Shown here piece by piece: positions 54,266-64,000 of a stretch of 64,000 bases of DNA; positions within the stretch are counted from its first letter, which is position 1; every line of letters begins with the position of its first letter. A program made the translations under genes and the position numbers. The DNA lies in the NCBI RefSeq assembly GCF_000023445.1, contig NC_012881.1:2113501-2177500 (forward strand), given 5' to 3'. The DNA comes from Maridesulfovibrio salexigens DSM 2638 (GTDB taxonomy: Bacteria > Desulfobacterota > Desulfovibrionia > Desulfovibrionales > Desulfovibrionaceae). The notes under the pieces are model-generated. The model saw nothing but the letters and a program-made list of their open reading frames with translations, ran no database searches and had not been told where the DNA came from.

Positions 54266-56359
54266 TTAAACCTGCAGTGCGCCGAAATCAGCCAGCCTGC
54301 TAAGCCTGTCTACCAGAGCTTTAAGCAGGTTGAGACGGTTCATTCTAAGGCCCTTGTCTTCGCAGATAACCATTACATTATCAAAGAAGTCATCAACGTA
54401 GGGACGCAGTTCGCCGAGGATTGCGAACAGCTTAGAGAACTCGTCATTTTCCCAGAGTTCCTCGAAACGGGCAGCAGTTTCATCAAGCTTGGTAGCAAGT
54501 TCTTTCTCCTGCGCTTCTTCCAACTTATCAACTTCGAAACCGCCGGTGAGCGACACACCTTGCTCACTGCCCTGCTTCTTGATGATGTTGGCTGCGCGTT
54601 TGAAAGTAAGCACCGCCTGTTCAAAACCGTCAGCCTTAGCGAATTCAGCCAACGCTTCGACTCTTGCCTTAAGAGCAGTTACATCACGGTAGCCGGCACC
54701 AAGAGCTGCATCAACAACCCTTGTTTCATAGCCTTTACCTGTGAAGTAGGCACGGAGTCTGTTGGAAATGAACTCTCCAAGTTTTTCAAGGAGTTCAGAC
54801 TTTTCAAGCTTCCACTTGATATCTTTGGAGTAACCTTCAAAGGCCATATCCATGATTTCAAGAATGTCTACTCTCAAGTCATACTGTATAATCATGCGCA
54901 CGATACCCAGAGCGGCGCGCCGCAGCGCGTAGGTATCGTTTGCGCCAGTGGGGATCTTATTAAGACCGAAGCAACCGACCAGAGTGTCAGCCTTATCGGA
55001 CATGGAAACAATAACACCGCCAAGGGTGGAAGGCACAGGGCTTTCCGGTCCGGCAGGCAGGTACTGTTCGTACAGGGCTTTACATACTACGTCATCTTCG
55101 CCGCATTTGGAAGCATAGATGCCGCCCATTTTACCCTGAAGTTTATCAAACTCGTTAACCATCTCGGAAACGAGATCGGCCTTGGCAAGACGACCGGCAC
55201 GGGCCATCTCGGTCTGCAGGGAAGCATCGGTTTTGCCGGCGATCAGTGCGGCAAGACGCTCCATCCTGCGGGATTTATCACCCATTGAGCCCAAGGGACC
55301 GAGGAATACGACGTTGTCCAGCTTATCAAGCCATGTGTCGAAATCGGTCTTAAGGTCGTTCTTCCAGAAGAAGCGTCCATCTTCCAGTCTTGCGCGCAAA
55401 ACTTTTTCCCAACCCTTACGGACAAGCTCCACATCAGTGGGAACAAGGTTCAGGGTACACAGGAAGTGCGGGAGAAGTTCGCCGTCTTCTTTCTGAATAC
55501 CGAAACATTTCTGATGGCTTTCCATACTGGTCAGCAGAACTTCCTTGGGAAGTTCGAGGAAAGATTCATCAAAGTTACCGATGATGGGAACAGGAAGCTC
55601 AACAAGGTTGCTGACCTCTTCCAGCAGGGAATCTTTCCAGACAACAGAACCTTTGAGTTCGGAAGCAAGTTTGTCACCTTCCTTGCGGACGTGCTCTCCC
55701 CTTGCTTCAGGGGAAATAATTACGGAAGACTTCTCTTTGATCACATCAAAGTAGTCATCTGCAGAAGCAACTTCCCAAGGTCCGGCACCCATTACACGGT
55801 GACCGTATGTCTGGCGACCGGAAGGCATACCAGCCATTTCGAATTCAACAACGTCAGTACCGAACAGACAAAGCAGCCAGCGCAGCGGACGTCCGAAAGC
55901 GAAATCAAGGTTACCCCATTTCATTTTCTTGGGGAAAGAAAGCTTTTTAATCGCAGTGACGCAAATCTCAGGCAGGATATCGATAGTTTCGCCACCGCCA
56001 ACGGTCTTCTTAGCAGCGAGGTAATCACCTTTGTCAGTCTCGAGGGTGTAAACATCTTCAAGAGCGATACCCTGAGATTTTACAAAACCGGTGAGAGCTT
56101 TGGTGGGATTGCCGTCAGCATCATATGCAATTCGTGCCGGAGGACCGGAAACTTCTTCTTCAACCTTTCTCTGAACTGCAGCCATATCTTTAACAAATAC
56201 AGTCAGGCGGCGCGGAGTGGCGTAAGTTTCGACACTTGCGTTATCAATCATTTTCTCTTCAAGAAGAGAGCTGAAAATATCTTTAATATCGAGACCCAGC
56301 CGGGGAACAAAGCGGGCGGGCATCTCTTCAATTCCAATTTCGAGTATAAAATCGGCCAT
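54266..56359 (-). CDS. glyS: Glycyl-tRNA synthetase beta subunit
   Basis: 697 residues; opens MADFILEIGIEEMPARFVP, the beta-subunit signature; contains HD-like and C-terminal anticodon-binding helices. Start ATG 56359 with GGAAG upstream. Follows glyQ by 16 bases. Confidence 0.97.
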   Translation of the reverse strand: MADFILEIGIEEMPARFVPRLGLDIKDIFSSLLEEKMIDNASVETYATPRRLTVFVKDMAAVQRKVEEEVSGPPARIAYDADGNPTKALTGFVKSQGIALEDVYTLETDKGDYLAAKKTVGGGETIDILPEICVTAIKKLSFPKKMKWGNLDFAFGRPLRWLLCLFGTDVVEFEMAGMPSGRQTYGHRVMGAGPWEVASADDYFDVIKEKSSVIISPEARGEHVRKEGDKLASELKGSVVWKDSLLEEVSNLVELPVPIIGNFDESFLELPKEVLLTSMESHQKCFGIQKEDGELLPHFLCTLNLVPTDVELVRKGWEKVLRARLEDGRFFWKNDLKTDFDTWLDKLDNVVFLGPLGSMGDKSRRMERLAALIAGKTDASLQTEMARAGRLAKADLVSEMVNEFDKLQGKMGGIYASKCGEDDVVCKALYEQYLPAGPESPVPSTLGGVIVSMSDKADTLVGCFGLNKIPTGANDTYALRRAALGIVRMIIQYDLRVDILEIMDMAFEGYSKDIKWKLEKSELLEKLGEFISNRLRAYFTGKGYETRVVDAALGAGYRDVTALKARVEALAEFAKADGFEQAVLTFKRAANIIKKQGSEQGVSLTGGFEVDKLEEAQEKELATKLDETAARFEELWENDEFSKLFAILGELRPYVDDFFDNVMVICEDKGLRMNRLNLLKALVDRLSRLADFGALQV

Positions 56360-56375
56360 CTTAGCTTCCGTTTTT

Positions 56376-57248
56376 TTAATCGTTATCAAGCATGGGGTAA
56401 TTCAGATTCTCGCGCTCTTCTGCGTACAGCTTGGCTGCTGCGGAAGCGAGATTACGAACTCTGCCGATATAGGTTGCCCTTTCAGTAATGGAGATTGCTC
56501 CACGGGCATCAAGCATGTTGAAGGTATGAGAACACTTCAGACAATATTCGTATGCCGGACGGGGCAAACCTTCTTCGCAGAGCTTCTTACTTTCAGCTTC
56601 ATATTTATCGAAGAGGTCCAGCAGCATGCTGGCATCGCTGAGTTCAAAGTTGTACTTAGACTGTTCCACTTCGTTTTGGTAAAAAATCTGACCGTAAGTA
56701 ACCTTGTCGTTCCATTTGAGATCGTAAACAGACTCAACGCCCTGCAAGTACATGCAAAGACGCTCAAGACCGTATGTAAGTTCAACGGATACAGGTTTGA
56801 GATCAATACCACCAACCTGCTGGAAATAAGTAAACTGGGTCACTTCCATACCATTGAGCCAAACTTCCCAGCCAAGGCCCCATGCGCCGAGTGTGGGAGA
56901 TTCCCAGTCATCCTCGACAAAACGGATGTCATGCTCTTTTGCGTCAATACCGATAACTTCAAGACTCTTGAGGTAAAGGTCCTGAACATCGTCAGGAGAA
57001 GGTTTCAGAATTACCTGAAACTGGAAGTAATGCTGCAGCCTGTTGGGGTTTTCACCATAACGGCCGTCAGTAGGACGACGGGAAGGCTCTACATATGCAG
57101 TATTCCACGGCTCAGGTCCGATTACGCGGAAAAAAGTTGAAGGGTTGAATGTGCCCGCACCTACCTCAATATCAAGAGGCTGGACAATGCAACATCCGTA
57201 ATCAGACCAAAAGTCCTGAAGTTTGAGTATAACATCTTGAAAATTCAT
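56376..57248 (-). CDS. glyQ: Glycyl-tRNA synthetase alpha subunit
   Basis: 290 residues, catalytic class II core: [53 protein letters not shown] fixes ATG 57248. Together with GlyS forms the alpha2beta2 enzyme. Confidence 0.97.
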   Translation of the reverse strand: MNFQDVILKLQDFWSDYGCCIVQPLDIEVGAGTFNPSTFFRVIGPEPWNTAYVEPSRRPTDGRYGENPNRLQHYFQFQVILKPSPDDVQDLYLKSLEVIGIDAKEHDIRFVEDDWESPTLGAWGLGWEVWLNGMEVTQFTYFQQVGGIDLKPVSVELTYGLERLCMYLQGVESVYDLKWNDKVTYGQIFYQNEVEQSKYNFELSDASMLLDLFDKYEAESKKLCEEGLPRPAYEYCLKCSHTFNMLDARGAISITERATYIGRVRNLASAAAKLYAEERENLNYPMLDND

Positions 57249-57349
57249 CAAATTCCTCTCATCTAACAAACAACATTTGTATTGATTCATTTCCTTGAGC
57301 CGATTTGTATACAGCCGAAGAAATGTCCGGTTTACAAACAAATAAACAC

Positions 57350-57392
57350 AGGACAGATAAATCTATCCTGAACAGACTGCCCGTGCGGGCAG
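57350..57392. other. Two dyads between recO and glyQ
   Basis: Imperfect CAGGACAGAT-AA-ATCTATCCTG (57350-57371) and perfect CTGCCCG-TG-CGGGCAG (57377-57392) follow recO. They may terminate recO weakly or lie in the glyQ leader. Confidence 0.4.
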
Positions 57393-57398
57393 AGAAAT

Positions 57399-58139
57399 TT
57401 ATATCTTCCGGTAACCGTTGCCTTCCCAGACCACTCCCATATGGTAGGCCATGAAGCGGTCCATCACCGAAAAGCATTCCTGACGGATATCCGCAGGAAG
57501 CCGAAGGTTTATCCAGCTGGCCGGTCCTGTATCCTGAATCCAGGCGAGGGTTCTAGCTGTTCCGGAACTGATTGTCTCGCCCTGCCTGCCGTCATTGCAA
57601 TCCAAACAGTTCAGCTGGCCTTTTTCTATATTGAAGACCACAGGACGGGAACTAAACAAAGGTTTGCCGCATTGAGCGCAAATTGTAAAGTCAGGATTGT
57701 ACCCTTGTTCAAATGCAACCTTGGCCCGAAAGAAAAGCGGAAAAAAATCATCCGGGTCCGCCTCTTCAATTACATCCAAAGTTTCGGTCAACAAATCAAA
57801 AACAGCTCGGTTGCCATCCCGCTCCAATACTGCAGATTCAATGAACTTGAAACAATTGGCTGCCAATCCCATCTTGCGGAAATCGGAACGTATTCCGGGG
57901 TATCCTTTTACAAGACTCCCCTCCTGCAAGACCTGATAAGTTCCGGTTTTATTAGTCCCGGTTTTAAAAAGCACCTGTGAGAAGGGCTCCAGGCATCCAC
58001 CGAACCTTCTGCGGCTTCTGCTCCCCCCGAAGGCAAATGCATTCTGCACTCCCCTTGTAGCAGACAAGAAACGAACCCAAAGATCGTTTTCCTTAAATTT
58101 ACCTGTCTTAAGTATTACTACTTTTTCAGTTAATTCCAT
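57399..58139 (-). CDS. recO: DNA repair protein RecO
   Basis: 246 residues. N-terminal OB fold (VVILKTGKFKENDLWVRFLS), helical middle, and a zinc knuckle CAQCGKPLF...CLDCNDG. Helps load RecA at gaps. Sixteen bases after the RodZ-like gene. Confidence 0.93.
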   Translation of the reverse strand: MELTEKVVILKTGKFKENDLWVRFLSATRGVQNAFAFGGSRSRRRFGGCLEPFSQVLFKTGTNKTGTYQVLQEGSLVKGYPGIRSDFRKMGLAANCFKFIESAVLERDGNRAVFDLLTETLDVIEEADPDDFFPLFFRAKVAFEQGYNPDFTICAQCGKPLFSSRPVVFNIEKGQLNCLDCNDGRQGETISSGTARTLAWIQDTGPASWINLRLPADIRQECFSVMDRFMAYHMGVVWEGNGYRKI

Positions 58140-58155
58140 CTACTAATTGCTGTTT

Positions 58156-59034
58156 TTACTGAACAGCGGAAAATTCAAGTTTCTTAACCTGACCTTTAGG
58201 AGCATCAAAAGAATATGGCTTGCCGTTGGAAGCAATCTCAACTCCGCCGCCATTGCCGAGCTTGAGTTTAAGGCTGTCCTCAAAAGGAAGAGAAAGTGTT
58301 TCACCTTCCTGAAGTACATATTCTTTTGCGCTACCGTCAACCACAGCTTCAAGCCAGCAGGCTTCACCGGGTTTAGCTGTAATTGCCACAGTATTGCCGA
58401 CAGGCTCAGCAACAATATTTTCTTCTGCTGCTACAGGCTGTTCAACAGCTTGTTCTTCAATTTTAGTTTCAACGGGAGCCTCGGTTGCAGCGGACTGCTC
58501 AACCTCTGCGGGAGCAGGTTCAACAACTTCAGCTTTTTTCTCATCAACAGCCGGAGCTTCCACTTGCGGCTCAGTTGCAGGCTTTTCCTGAACAGCCTCT
58601 TCCGCAACAATTTCCGTCTGCGCTTCATTCTTGGCACTGAAAAAAGAATTGTCGTGCAGGTAATAAACCAAGCCACCTACAACTCCAGCCAGAAGCAAAA
58701 TCAGAATGATGGTTCCGACAGGACTTTTTTTTGTATCCGCAGAATAATCAGGCTGAACAGTTTCTACTACATCATCAGCAGATTCTGTTGTACCGGAACC
58801 CATAATTCGTGAAAATTCATCACCGATTTCCTCTGCATCCAGCCCAAGTGCTTTAGCATAGGTTTTTATAAAACCTTTGGCATAGACTTCATGGGGAAAT
58901 TCTTTTTGGTTGCCACTTTCGATGGCAGTAATATTCACACGGCTGACTTTGGTGATTTCCATAATCTGTTCCATTGTCAGCCCTTGCCGTTTTCTTTCGT
59001 CTTTCAACCGGGAACCAAGCTCTTTCAAATCCAT
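58156..59034 (-). CDS. RodZ-like HTH membrane protein
   Basis: 292 residues. N-terminal HTH (LGSRLKDERKRQGLTMEQI...), membrane helix about residues 102-123, an Ala/Glu/Pro-rich linker, C-terminal DUF4115-like domain. In other bacteria RodZ binds MreB. Confidence 0.85.
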   Translation of the reverse strand: MDLKELGSRLKDERKRQGLTMEQIMEITKVSRVNITAIESGNQKEFPHEVYAKGFIKTYAKALGLDAEEIGDEFSRIMGSGTTESADDVVETVQPDYSADTKKSPVGTIILILLLAGVVGGLVYYLHDNSFFSAKNEAQTEIVAEEAVQEKPATEPQVEAPAVDEKKAEVVEPAPAEVEQSAATEAPVETKIEEQAVEQPVAAEENIVAEPVGNTVAITAKPGEACWLEAVVDGSAKEYVLQEGETLSLPFEDSLKLKLGNGGGVEIASNGKPYSFDAPKGQVKKLEFSAVQ

Positions 59035-59139
59035 ACGACCCTCTCAGTACATTCTGGCAATAATGTTTCAAAAACCAATTTGAAACTGTCGTTAAATGCT
59101 GTCTTGAAGACAGCTAAGATCCGCTACAGTTCTCCCCGT

Positions 59140-60078
59140 TTATTTAAGCTCAATAACTGCTTTCTCCCTGAGCTTTTTAATGAAATCCGCAAATAATTCG
59201 TCCTGTTTTTGACGATAAAGCTTTTGATAGATTTCCTGCTTGCTGTCTTCGAAAGAAGCTGCTTCAGTATTCACGTAAGAATCAAGTTTGAGTAATGCCT
59301 TGAAACTCTGAACTTCAAAAGGTTGACTAATACCACCGGGTTTCAGGCCAGTAAGGGCTTCATGCCATGTCTGGGCAAGGTCGTTCCATTCAAGAACACC
59401 AAGGTCTCCACCACTCCCAGATCCGGGTCCGGTAGTATATTTATCAGCAGCTTCTTCAAAAGTGGTTTCCCCTGCAACAATCTGCTCACGCACCTGATCG
59501 GCAGATACATTTTCGGGAAAAAGAATCAATTTAAGATGTACGCTTTTGGCAACTTCCCCCTGATCGGTGCGGGTACTGTTCCATGCCGCTTTTATTTCAT
59601 CATCGGTAACAACAACTTTGCTTTTTACCTTATAAGAAAGGAGGCGATGTTTACGGATATCTTTGCCGATTTTTTCTTTAAATGCAGCGAGGTTGGTTTT
59701 CTGAAGTTCAAGCTGACGTTCAAAATCTTCGTCAGAGAGATTGCTTTTTTCTTTAATTGCTTTGACTTCGTTATCAACATCCTGAGCAGAAACATCAACC
59801 TTAAGTCTTTTACTTTCCTGATCAATAATGATCTCGTTAATGAAGCGGTCAAGAATCTGCTGACGGACTCTTTTTAGCTGTTCCGCTTCAACAGCAGAAA
59901 GACTTTTTCCATCAAACTGTTTCATAATAGGAGCCAATTTTCTATTCAGCTCATACATGGTCACAACTTCACCGTTCACAACGGCTACAATCCCATCAAC
60001 AACTTTTTCCTCTGCAGTGGCAAATGATGCGGACCCTATAATCATGCTGGCCAGAAAACCGGCAATAATACGTTTCAA
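59140..60078 (-). CDS. SurA-like periplasmic peptidyl-prolyl isomerase
   Basis: 312 residues from a TTG start at 60078, supported by AGGAGA upstream. Signal peptide KRIIAGFLASMIIGSASFATA. SurA-N chaperone region, then a parvulin domain near residues 175-270 (GSGSGGDLGVLEW). Assists outer-membrane protein folding. Confidence 0.88.
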   Translation of the reverse strand: MKRIIAGFLASMIIGSASFATAEEKVVDGIVAVVNGEVVTMYELNRKLAPIMKQFDGKSLSAVEAEQLKRVRQQILDRFINEIIIDQESKRLKVDVSAQDVDNEVKAIKEKSNLSDEDFERQLELQKTNLAAFKEKIGKDIRKHRLLSYKVKSKVVVTDDEIKAAWNSTRTDQGEVAKSVHLKLILFPENVSADQVREQIVAGETTFEEAADKYTTGPGSGSGGDLGVLEWNDLAQTWHEALTGLKPGGISQPFEVQSFKALLKLDSYVNTEAASFEDSKQEIYQKLYRQKQDELFADFIKKLREKAVIELK

Positions 60079-60208
60079 TTCGATTCTCCTGAATATGGAT
60101 ACCGGACACCAGTCCGGTTTTATCTTCAAATTTATCGCGACCATCAAAAAATGATCGCAACTTCGTTAATTCCTATGACTAACTAAACTCTTTCACTAAA
60201 CTATGCAA

Positions 60209-61168
60209 CTATTCAGCCACTGGTGATTTCTCAGATGATGCACTCTGCTCTATTTCTTCCACTTCAGGCAACAGTTCCTTGCTTATTTTAATTTTAGAAG
60301 TCGCCATTTTTTCTTTTAACCAGCTTTCAAATTTTTCCTTAAGCTTTCTCTCCAGCAGTACTTTTTCAACCATGGGATAAGCTTGGAGAGGTGTAAGTAA
60401 AGTCGCTTCTTTTTTCTCTTTGAGAATTAGACAAAATACTTCTTTTTTCTGGGTAATTACCGGTGTTGCCTTACCCGGCTCAAGGTCTTCAACAAAAGGC
60501 TTCCAATTTGCGGGAATCTGTCCGTTCCTGATCCAGATTTCACGTACAGAAACTTTGCGGAGTTTCGCAGAAATAGCGGCAGGAGTGAGTCCTTCGCGGT
60601 AAAGGTCCACACCTTTAAGAACCAGATCCTTGCCCATACCTTTAACCATCACAAATTTGTATCCAGCAGGCATGTAAAAATCGGAAAGATGGGTGCGGTA
60701 ATATTTCTCAGCTTCCTTGTAATCAATCTTGATCTCGGGACGCAGTATATCCTGAAAGAATTTATCCATAGCCAGCTGATATTTAAGCTGTGAACGCCAT
60801 GCATTAATATCGATATATTCTTCAATAAGGATCTGTTCAAAAGAATCATCAGGATAATCGGAACGGACTTCGTCTTCTGCTTCCTTGAGTTCCTTATCGG
60901 ATACCGGAATCTCGCGCTGCTCCAATTCTTGAGCAACAAGTTCCTGAACAATCAAGTCTCCAAGAATCTGCCCATACTCTGCCCTGACCTGCTCAACAGA
61001 GGGCACAAATCCGCCAACCCCTTCATGAGTAAGGTCATATTTATATTCCAGCTGGCTCAGATAAATTGGATTCCCGTTTACCCTCGCGATAATGCCCGGT
61101 TCTTCACTTTTGTTCTGACAGCCAAACAAAGAACAAGCCAACAGAACACCGATTAATATTTTTTTCAT
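60209..61168 (-). CDS. Lipoprotein peptidyl-prolyl isomerase
   Basis: 319 residues. Lipobox LLACSLFGC (Cys near residue 17). SurA/PrsA-like N domain, divergent parvulin domain. ATG 61168 with GGAAG upstream. Pairs with the SurA-like gene. Confidence 0.82.
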   Translation of the reverse strand: MKKILIGVLLACSLFGCQNKSEEPGIIARVNGNPIYLSQLEYKYDLTHEGVGGFVPSVEQVRAEYGQILGDLIVQELVAQELEQREIPVSDKELKEAEDEVRSDYPDDSFEQILIEEYIDINAWRSQLKYQLAMDKFFQDILRPEIKIDYKEAEKYYRTHLSDFYMPAGYKFVMVKGMGKDLVLKGVDLYREGLTPAAISAKLRKVSVREIWIRNGQIPANWKPFVEDLEPGKATPVITQKKEVFCLILKEKKEATLLTPLQAYPMVEKVLLERKLKEKFESWLKEKMATSKIKISKELLPEVEEIEQSASSEKSPVAE

Positions 61169-61201
61169 ATCAGCTTCCAAATAAACCGTGCAACGGCATA
61201 G

Positions 61202-64000
61202 TTAAAGTAACGGTTCAAGTTTTTTGCAAATAGAATCAAGACCTTTCGAAATAGAGACACTCTGGTCAAGTCGGACTTCAAGAGCAGCCGGAGGCTTGAG
61301 TTTTGCCTTATCACCCTGCTCTCCGATCCAGGCAATCAGTTTGGCCGGGTCAACAGGATTATTGTTCTCTGCCCAAGTCAGGATAACTCTGGTCGGGAAA
61401 AGGTCTGCCCGAACAACTCCTAAACGTGCAAGGGTACGTTTGAGGTAAAGCACAGAAATAAAATTTTCAACCTCTTCAGGAAAATGTCCGAAGCGGTCTT
61501 TGATTTCAGCAGCAAGCTCTTCGATTCCTGCTTCACTGTCAGCAGATGAAAGAGCACGATAGTAACGCAAACGCTCACGTGCATCCGGCACAAAGTCTTC
61601 CGGCAGATGAGCCTTGAACACAAAATTCATTTCAGGATCACTTACCTGTGCGGAATCATCACCTTTAATTCTACGTACTTCTTCGTCCAGCATTTCAAGA
61701 AACAAATCAAGTCCGACCTTGGCCATCTGCCCGGACTGAACCTCGCCCAGAATATTACCGGCACCACGTAAACGCAGGTCTTCCATAGCAACCTTGAATC
61801 CGGCACCAAGGTAATCAAGCTGTAAAATAATCTGCATACGGCGCTTGGCTTTTTCTGAAAGAGAATCCAGCGAAGATACTGCAAAATAGGCGTAAGCCTG
61901 ACGGGTGCTGCGTCCGACCCTGCCGCGAAGCTGGTAGAGCTGCCCAAGTCCGAACATCTGCGCCTGATCAACAATCAAGGTGTTTGCATTGGGGAAATCA
62001 AGCCCGGACTCAATGATTGCTGTAGCAACAAGGATATCCAGTTCCTTATGCCAAAATTTGTGGATAGTCTCTTCCAGATTCTTTTCGGTCATCTGACCGT
62101 GAGCCATGCCGATTTTAGCATCCGGTGCCAGCTTCTTAACAAACTCAACAACCCTTTCCAGCCCCTGAACACGGTTATGAACCCAGAAGACCTGTCCGCC
62201 GCGTTCAAGTTCACGTGCCACAACGGATGCAAGCATTGCTTCATCACGCTCAATAAGCGCAGTCTCAACCGGCTTGCGATCAACAGGAGGTGTTTCAATG
62301 GTACTCAGGCTGCGCACCCCGGAAAGGGAAAGCTGCAGAGTGCGGGGAATTGGTGTAGCTGTCAGGGTCAGCGCATCGATATTTTTGCGCATTTCCTTGA
62401 CTCTTTCCTTATGTCGCACACCGAAACGCTGCTCTTCATCGAGGATAAGCAAACCGAGATTCGGTGCTTCAACATCCTTGGAAAGCACTCGGTGAGTTCC
62501 GATGAGAATATCAAGTTCACCTGCCGCCATCTGCTCCAAAACACGCTTCTGACGGGATTTAGGAACAAAACGACTGAGCATACCAACCGTAACCGGAAAA
62601 CCTTCCATACGCTGTACAAAGGTCTGGTAGTGCTGTTCTGCAAGAACTGTTGTGGGGCAAAGCAATACTACCTGCTTTCCGTCCAAAACTGCCCTGAAAG
62701 CAGCACGCAGAGCAACCTCAGTCTTACCAAAGCCAACATCACCGCAAACAAGGCGATCCATTGGTTCGGGGCTTTCCATATCACGAAAAACATCCTGAAT
62801 GGCTTTTTCCTGATCCGGGGTTTCCTCAAACCCGAAAGTGGATTCAAATTCCCAATACATCTCATCCAGAGGACCGTAGGCATACCCTTTGGCAATCTTA
62901 CGGTAGGCGTACATTTCGACAAGTTCCCCGGCGATCTTCTCAATAGCCTTGCGAGCCTTTTCGCGGGTTTTGGCCCAGCGTGCTCCGCCAAGCTTATCAA
63001 GAATCGGACACGATCCTTCCGGGCCCTTGTACTTCTGGACCAGATTCAAGCGGTCAACCGGGACATAAAGTTTGTCCTCAGAATCAAAGAACAACAGCAG
63101 ATAATCGTTAGCCACCTCACCAACATTCATATGATGCAGCCCGCCGAATCGGGAAAGGCCGTAATCACGGTGAACCAGCAGATCATCAAGCAACAGGTCC
63201 TCATAGCTGGTCATGCCCTCAAAGGCTTTATCGCGGCTACGAGTTCCTTTTGCGGCTTGCGGCTGAATTACATCTTCACCGAGGATTACCGTCTGATTCC
63301 ATTCCAGCTCCATCCCTTGTCTCAAGGGAGAAACTAGAGCGTAAATGCCTTTATTAAGTGGGGAATATTCCGTTGCAATGGTAAGTTGTTCCGGTTCGAT
63401 AAGGGAGAGAAATTTCTTGCGGGAACGTTCGGTGCGAAAGCTGAGGACTGTTTGAAAACGTTCAGATTTCCACTCTTTCAATGCGGCAACCAATGCAGCC
63501 CAAGGACGCTTGACCTGCTCCGGTTTCCAAAAAATATCCGTGAATGCGGATATGGATCGCTCCGAAAGATCAATACCATCTTTTTCTCGACCGATAACCA
63601 GATCTTCAAAAACTATCTGACGTTCATCGCGCCATGTTCCACGGGCCTTTTCTTCATTCCAGCAAATCACATGCATAGGCCATTTGCAGCCGTTATGAGC
63701 GGATTTATCCAACAGGAACGTTTTCCAGCCATGCTCTTGGTCCTGTAATTTAGAACGCAGATTGGATGCAGAAGAAAGCACATATACAGATTTTTTCGGG
63801 AAGAAAGCTTTAAGGTCGACTGCTTCAGGATAAAAGAGTCCGGGCCAGATCATGCCATCGGCATTTTCCGCTTTTTCAACCAAGCGGGTATAACCTTCCG
63901 ATGAAATTTCCCCGGTCTTTTTAAGCTGAGTCCAAAGCTTATCAGCTTCGTCTATATGATTGCCGGTCAGCATTGCCGGAGCTACCGGCAGCAGGGTCAC
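61202..64000 (-). CDS. mfd: Transcription-repair coupling factor, N-terminus cut
   Basis: 932 residues visible; the start lies beyond the edge. UvrB-homology part, RNA polymerase interaction domain, then helicase: Walker A GDVGFGKTEVALRAAF, LLILDEEQRFGV, motif VI QLRGRVGRS, and the C-terminal TRCF domain. Removes stalled polymerase and recruits UvrA. Confidence 0.97.
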   Translation of the reverse strand: MTLLPVAPAMLTGNHIDEADKLWTQLKKTGEISSEGYTRLVEKAENADGMIWPGLFYPEAVDLKAFFPKKSVYVLSSASNLRSKLQDQEHGWKTFLLDKSAHNGCKWPMHVICWNEEKARGTWRDERQIVFEDLVIGREKDGIDLSERSISAFTDIFWKPEQVKRPWAALVAALKEWKSERFQTVLSFRTERSRKKFLSLIEPEQLTIATEYSPLNKGIYALVSPLRQGMELEWNQTVILGEDVIQPQAAKGTRSRDKAFEGMTSYEDLLLDDLLVHRDYGLSRFGGLHHMNVGEVANDYLLLFFDSEDKLYVPVDRLNLVQKYKGPEGSCPILDKLGGARWAKTREKARKAIEKIAGELVEMYAYRKIAKGYAYGPLDEMYWEFESTFGFEETPDQEKAIQDVFRDMESPEPMDRLVCGDVGFGKTEVALRAAFRAVLDGKQVVLLCPTTVLAEQHYQTFVQRMEGFPVTVGMLSRFVPKSRQKRVLEQMAAGELDILIGTHRVLSKDVEAPNLGLLILDEEQRFGVRHKERVKEMRKNIDALTLTATPIPRTLQLSLSGVRSLSTIETPPVDRKPVETALIERDEAMLASVVARELERGGQVFWVHNRVQGLERVVEFVKKLAPDAKIGMAHGQMTEKNLEETIHKFWHKELDILVATAIIESGLDFPNANTLIVDQAQMFGLGQLYQLRGRVGRSTRQAYAYFAVSSLDSLSEKAKRRMQIILQLDYLGAGFKVAMEDLRLRGAGNILGEVQSGQMAKVGLDLFLEMLDEEVRRIKGDDSAQVSDPEMNFVFKAHLPEDFVPDARERLRYYRALSSADSEAGIEELAAEIKDRFGHFPEEVENFISVLYLKRTLARLGVVRADLFPTRVILTWAENNNPVDPAKLIAWIGEQGDKAKLKPPAALEVRLDQSVSISKGLDSICKKLEPLL

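Noticed and set aside
55466-56488. Plus-strand frame of 340 codons inside glyS
   Set aside because: Antisense shadow of a clearly identified gene.
1-64000. CRISPR arrays, rRNA genes, insertion sequences or prophage
   Set aside because: No regular short repeats, rRNA or transposase genes were seen; the only repeats are the tRNA units.

Overview
This looks like about 64 kb of ordinary chromosome from a sulfate-reducing deltaproteobacterium of the Desulfovibrio group, most like the marine, moderate-GC Maridesulfovibrio lineage. That placement is an inference from protein content: an adenylate kinase with the Cys/His metal site described in Desulfovibrio gigas, a siroheme-synthase / HemX-like / HemA cluster, LL-diaminopimelate aminotransferase with diaminopimelate decarboxylase, and nadC-nadA-nadB. 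Base composition looks mid-40s % GC by eye. Genes are dense, with short or overlapping junctions and many strong hairpin terminators.

Layout. 1-871: cut-off unknown gene. 1.2-4.3 kb: Cys-rich protein, double-GAF protein, mreB, inositol monophosphatase. 4.3-7.8 kb: a Nudix-like protein with a broken catalytic box, rimI, pgk, tpiA, secG. 7.8-10.6 kb: four nearly identical tRNA-Leu(GAG) genes separated by accessory genes (a PD-(D/E)XK nuclease-like gene with an in-frame stop, an NTF2-like protein, a GNAT), followed by a small two-gene operon whose second gene also has an in-frame stop. 11-14.8 kb: alkD and a K+ channel-RCK-hemerythrin fusion, divergent from an M20 amidohydrolase operon. 14.8-20.2 kb (minus): TPR protein, transaldolase-like protein lacking catalytic residues, YHS-like membrane protein, folK without a normal start codon, dapL. 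20.3-32.7 kb (plus): xerD, DHH-CBS-tRNA nucleotidyltransferase fusion, HIT protein, lapA-lapB, mutS, lipoprotein, lysA, rsmE, rarA. 32.9-38.8 kb: PAS histidine kinase, then HDOD, CheR and two glycosyltransferases on minus. 38.9-43.8 kb: tetrapyrrole cluster, tilS, adk. 44-50.7 kb: beta-helix protein, mgtE, NAD biosynthesis. 50.8-64 kb (minus): trkA-trkH, rpsT, glyQ-glyS, recO, rodZ-like gene, two periplasmic peptidyl-prolyl isomerases, and mfd cut by the window edge.

How the genes fit together. Several pathways are partly assembled here: lysine/peptidoglycan precursor (dapL, lysA), cell shape (mreB, a RodZ-like protein), tetrapyrrole (precorrin-2 dehydrogenase, HemA, HemX-like), de novo NAD (nadB, nadA, nadC), potassium (TrkAH and a hemerythrin-linked channel), LPS control (lapAB), outer-membrane protein folding (two parvulin-family proteins beside mfd), DNA repair (mutS, alkD, recO, rarA, mfd) and tRNA maturation or charging (tilS, CCA/A-adding enzyme, glyQS).

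The least ordinary stretch is the tRNA-Leu array at 7.8-10.6 kb. Full tRNA genes, two of them with identical-length promoter-to-terminator repeats, alternate with unrelated cargo, two of which are broken by in-frame stops. Other items worth a second look are the channel-hemerythrin fusion, the non-catalytic-looking transaldolase and Nudix proteins, and the apparent ATC start of folK.
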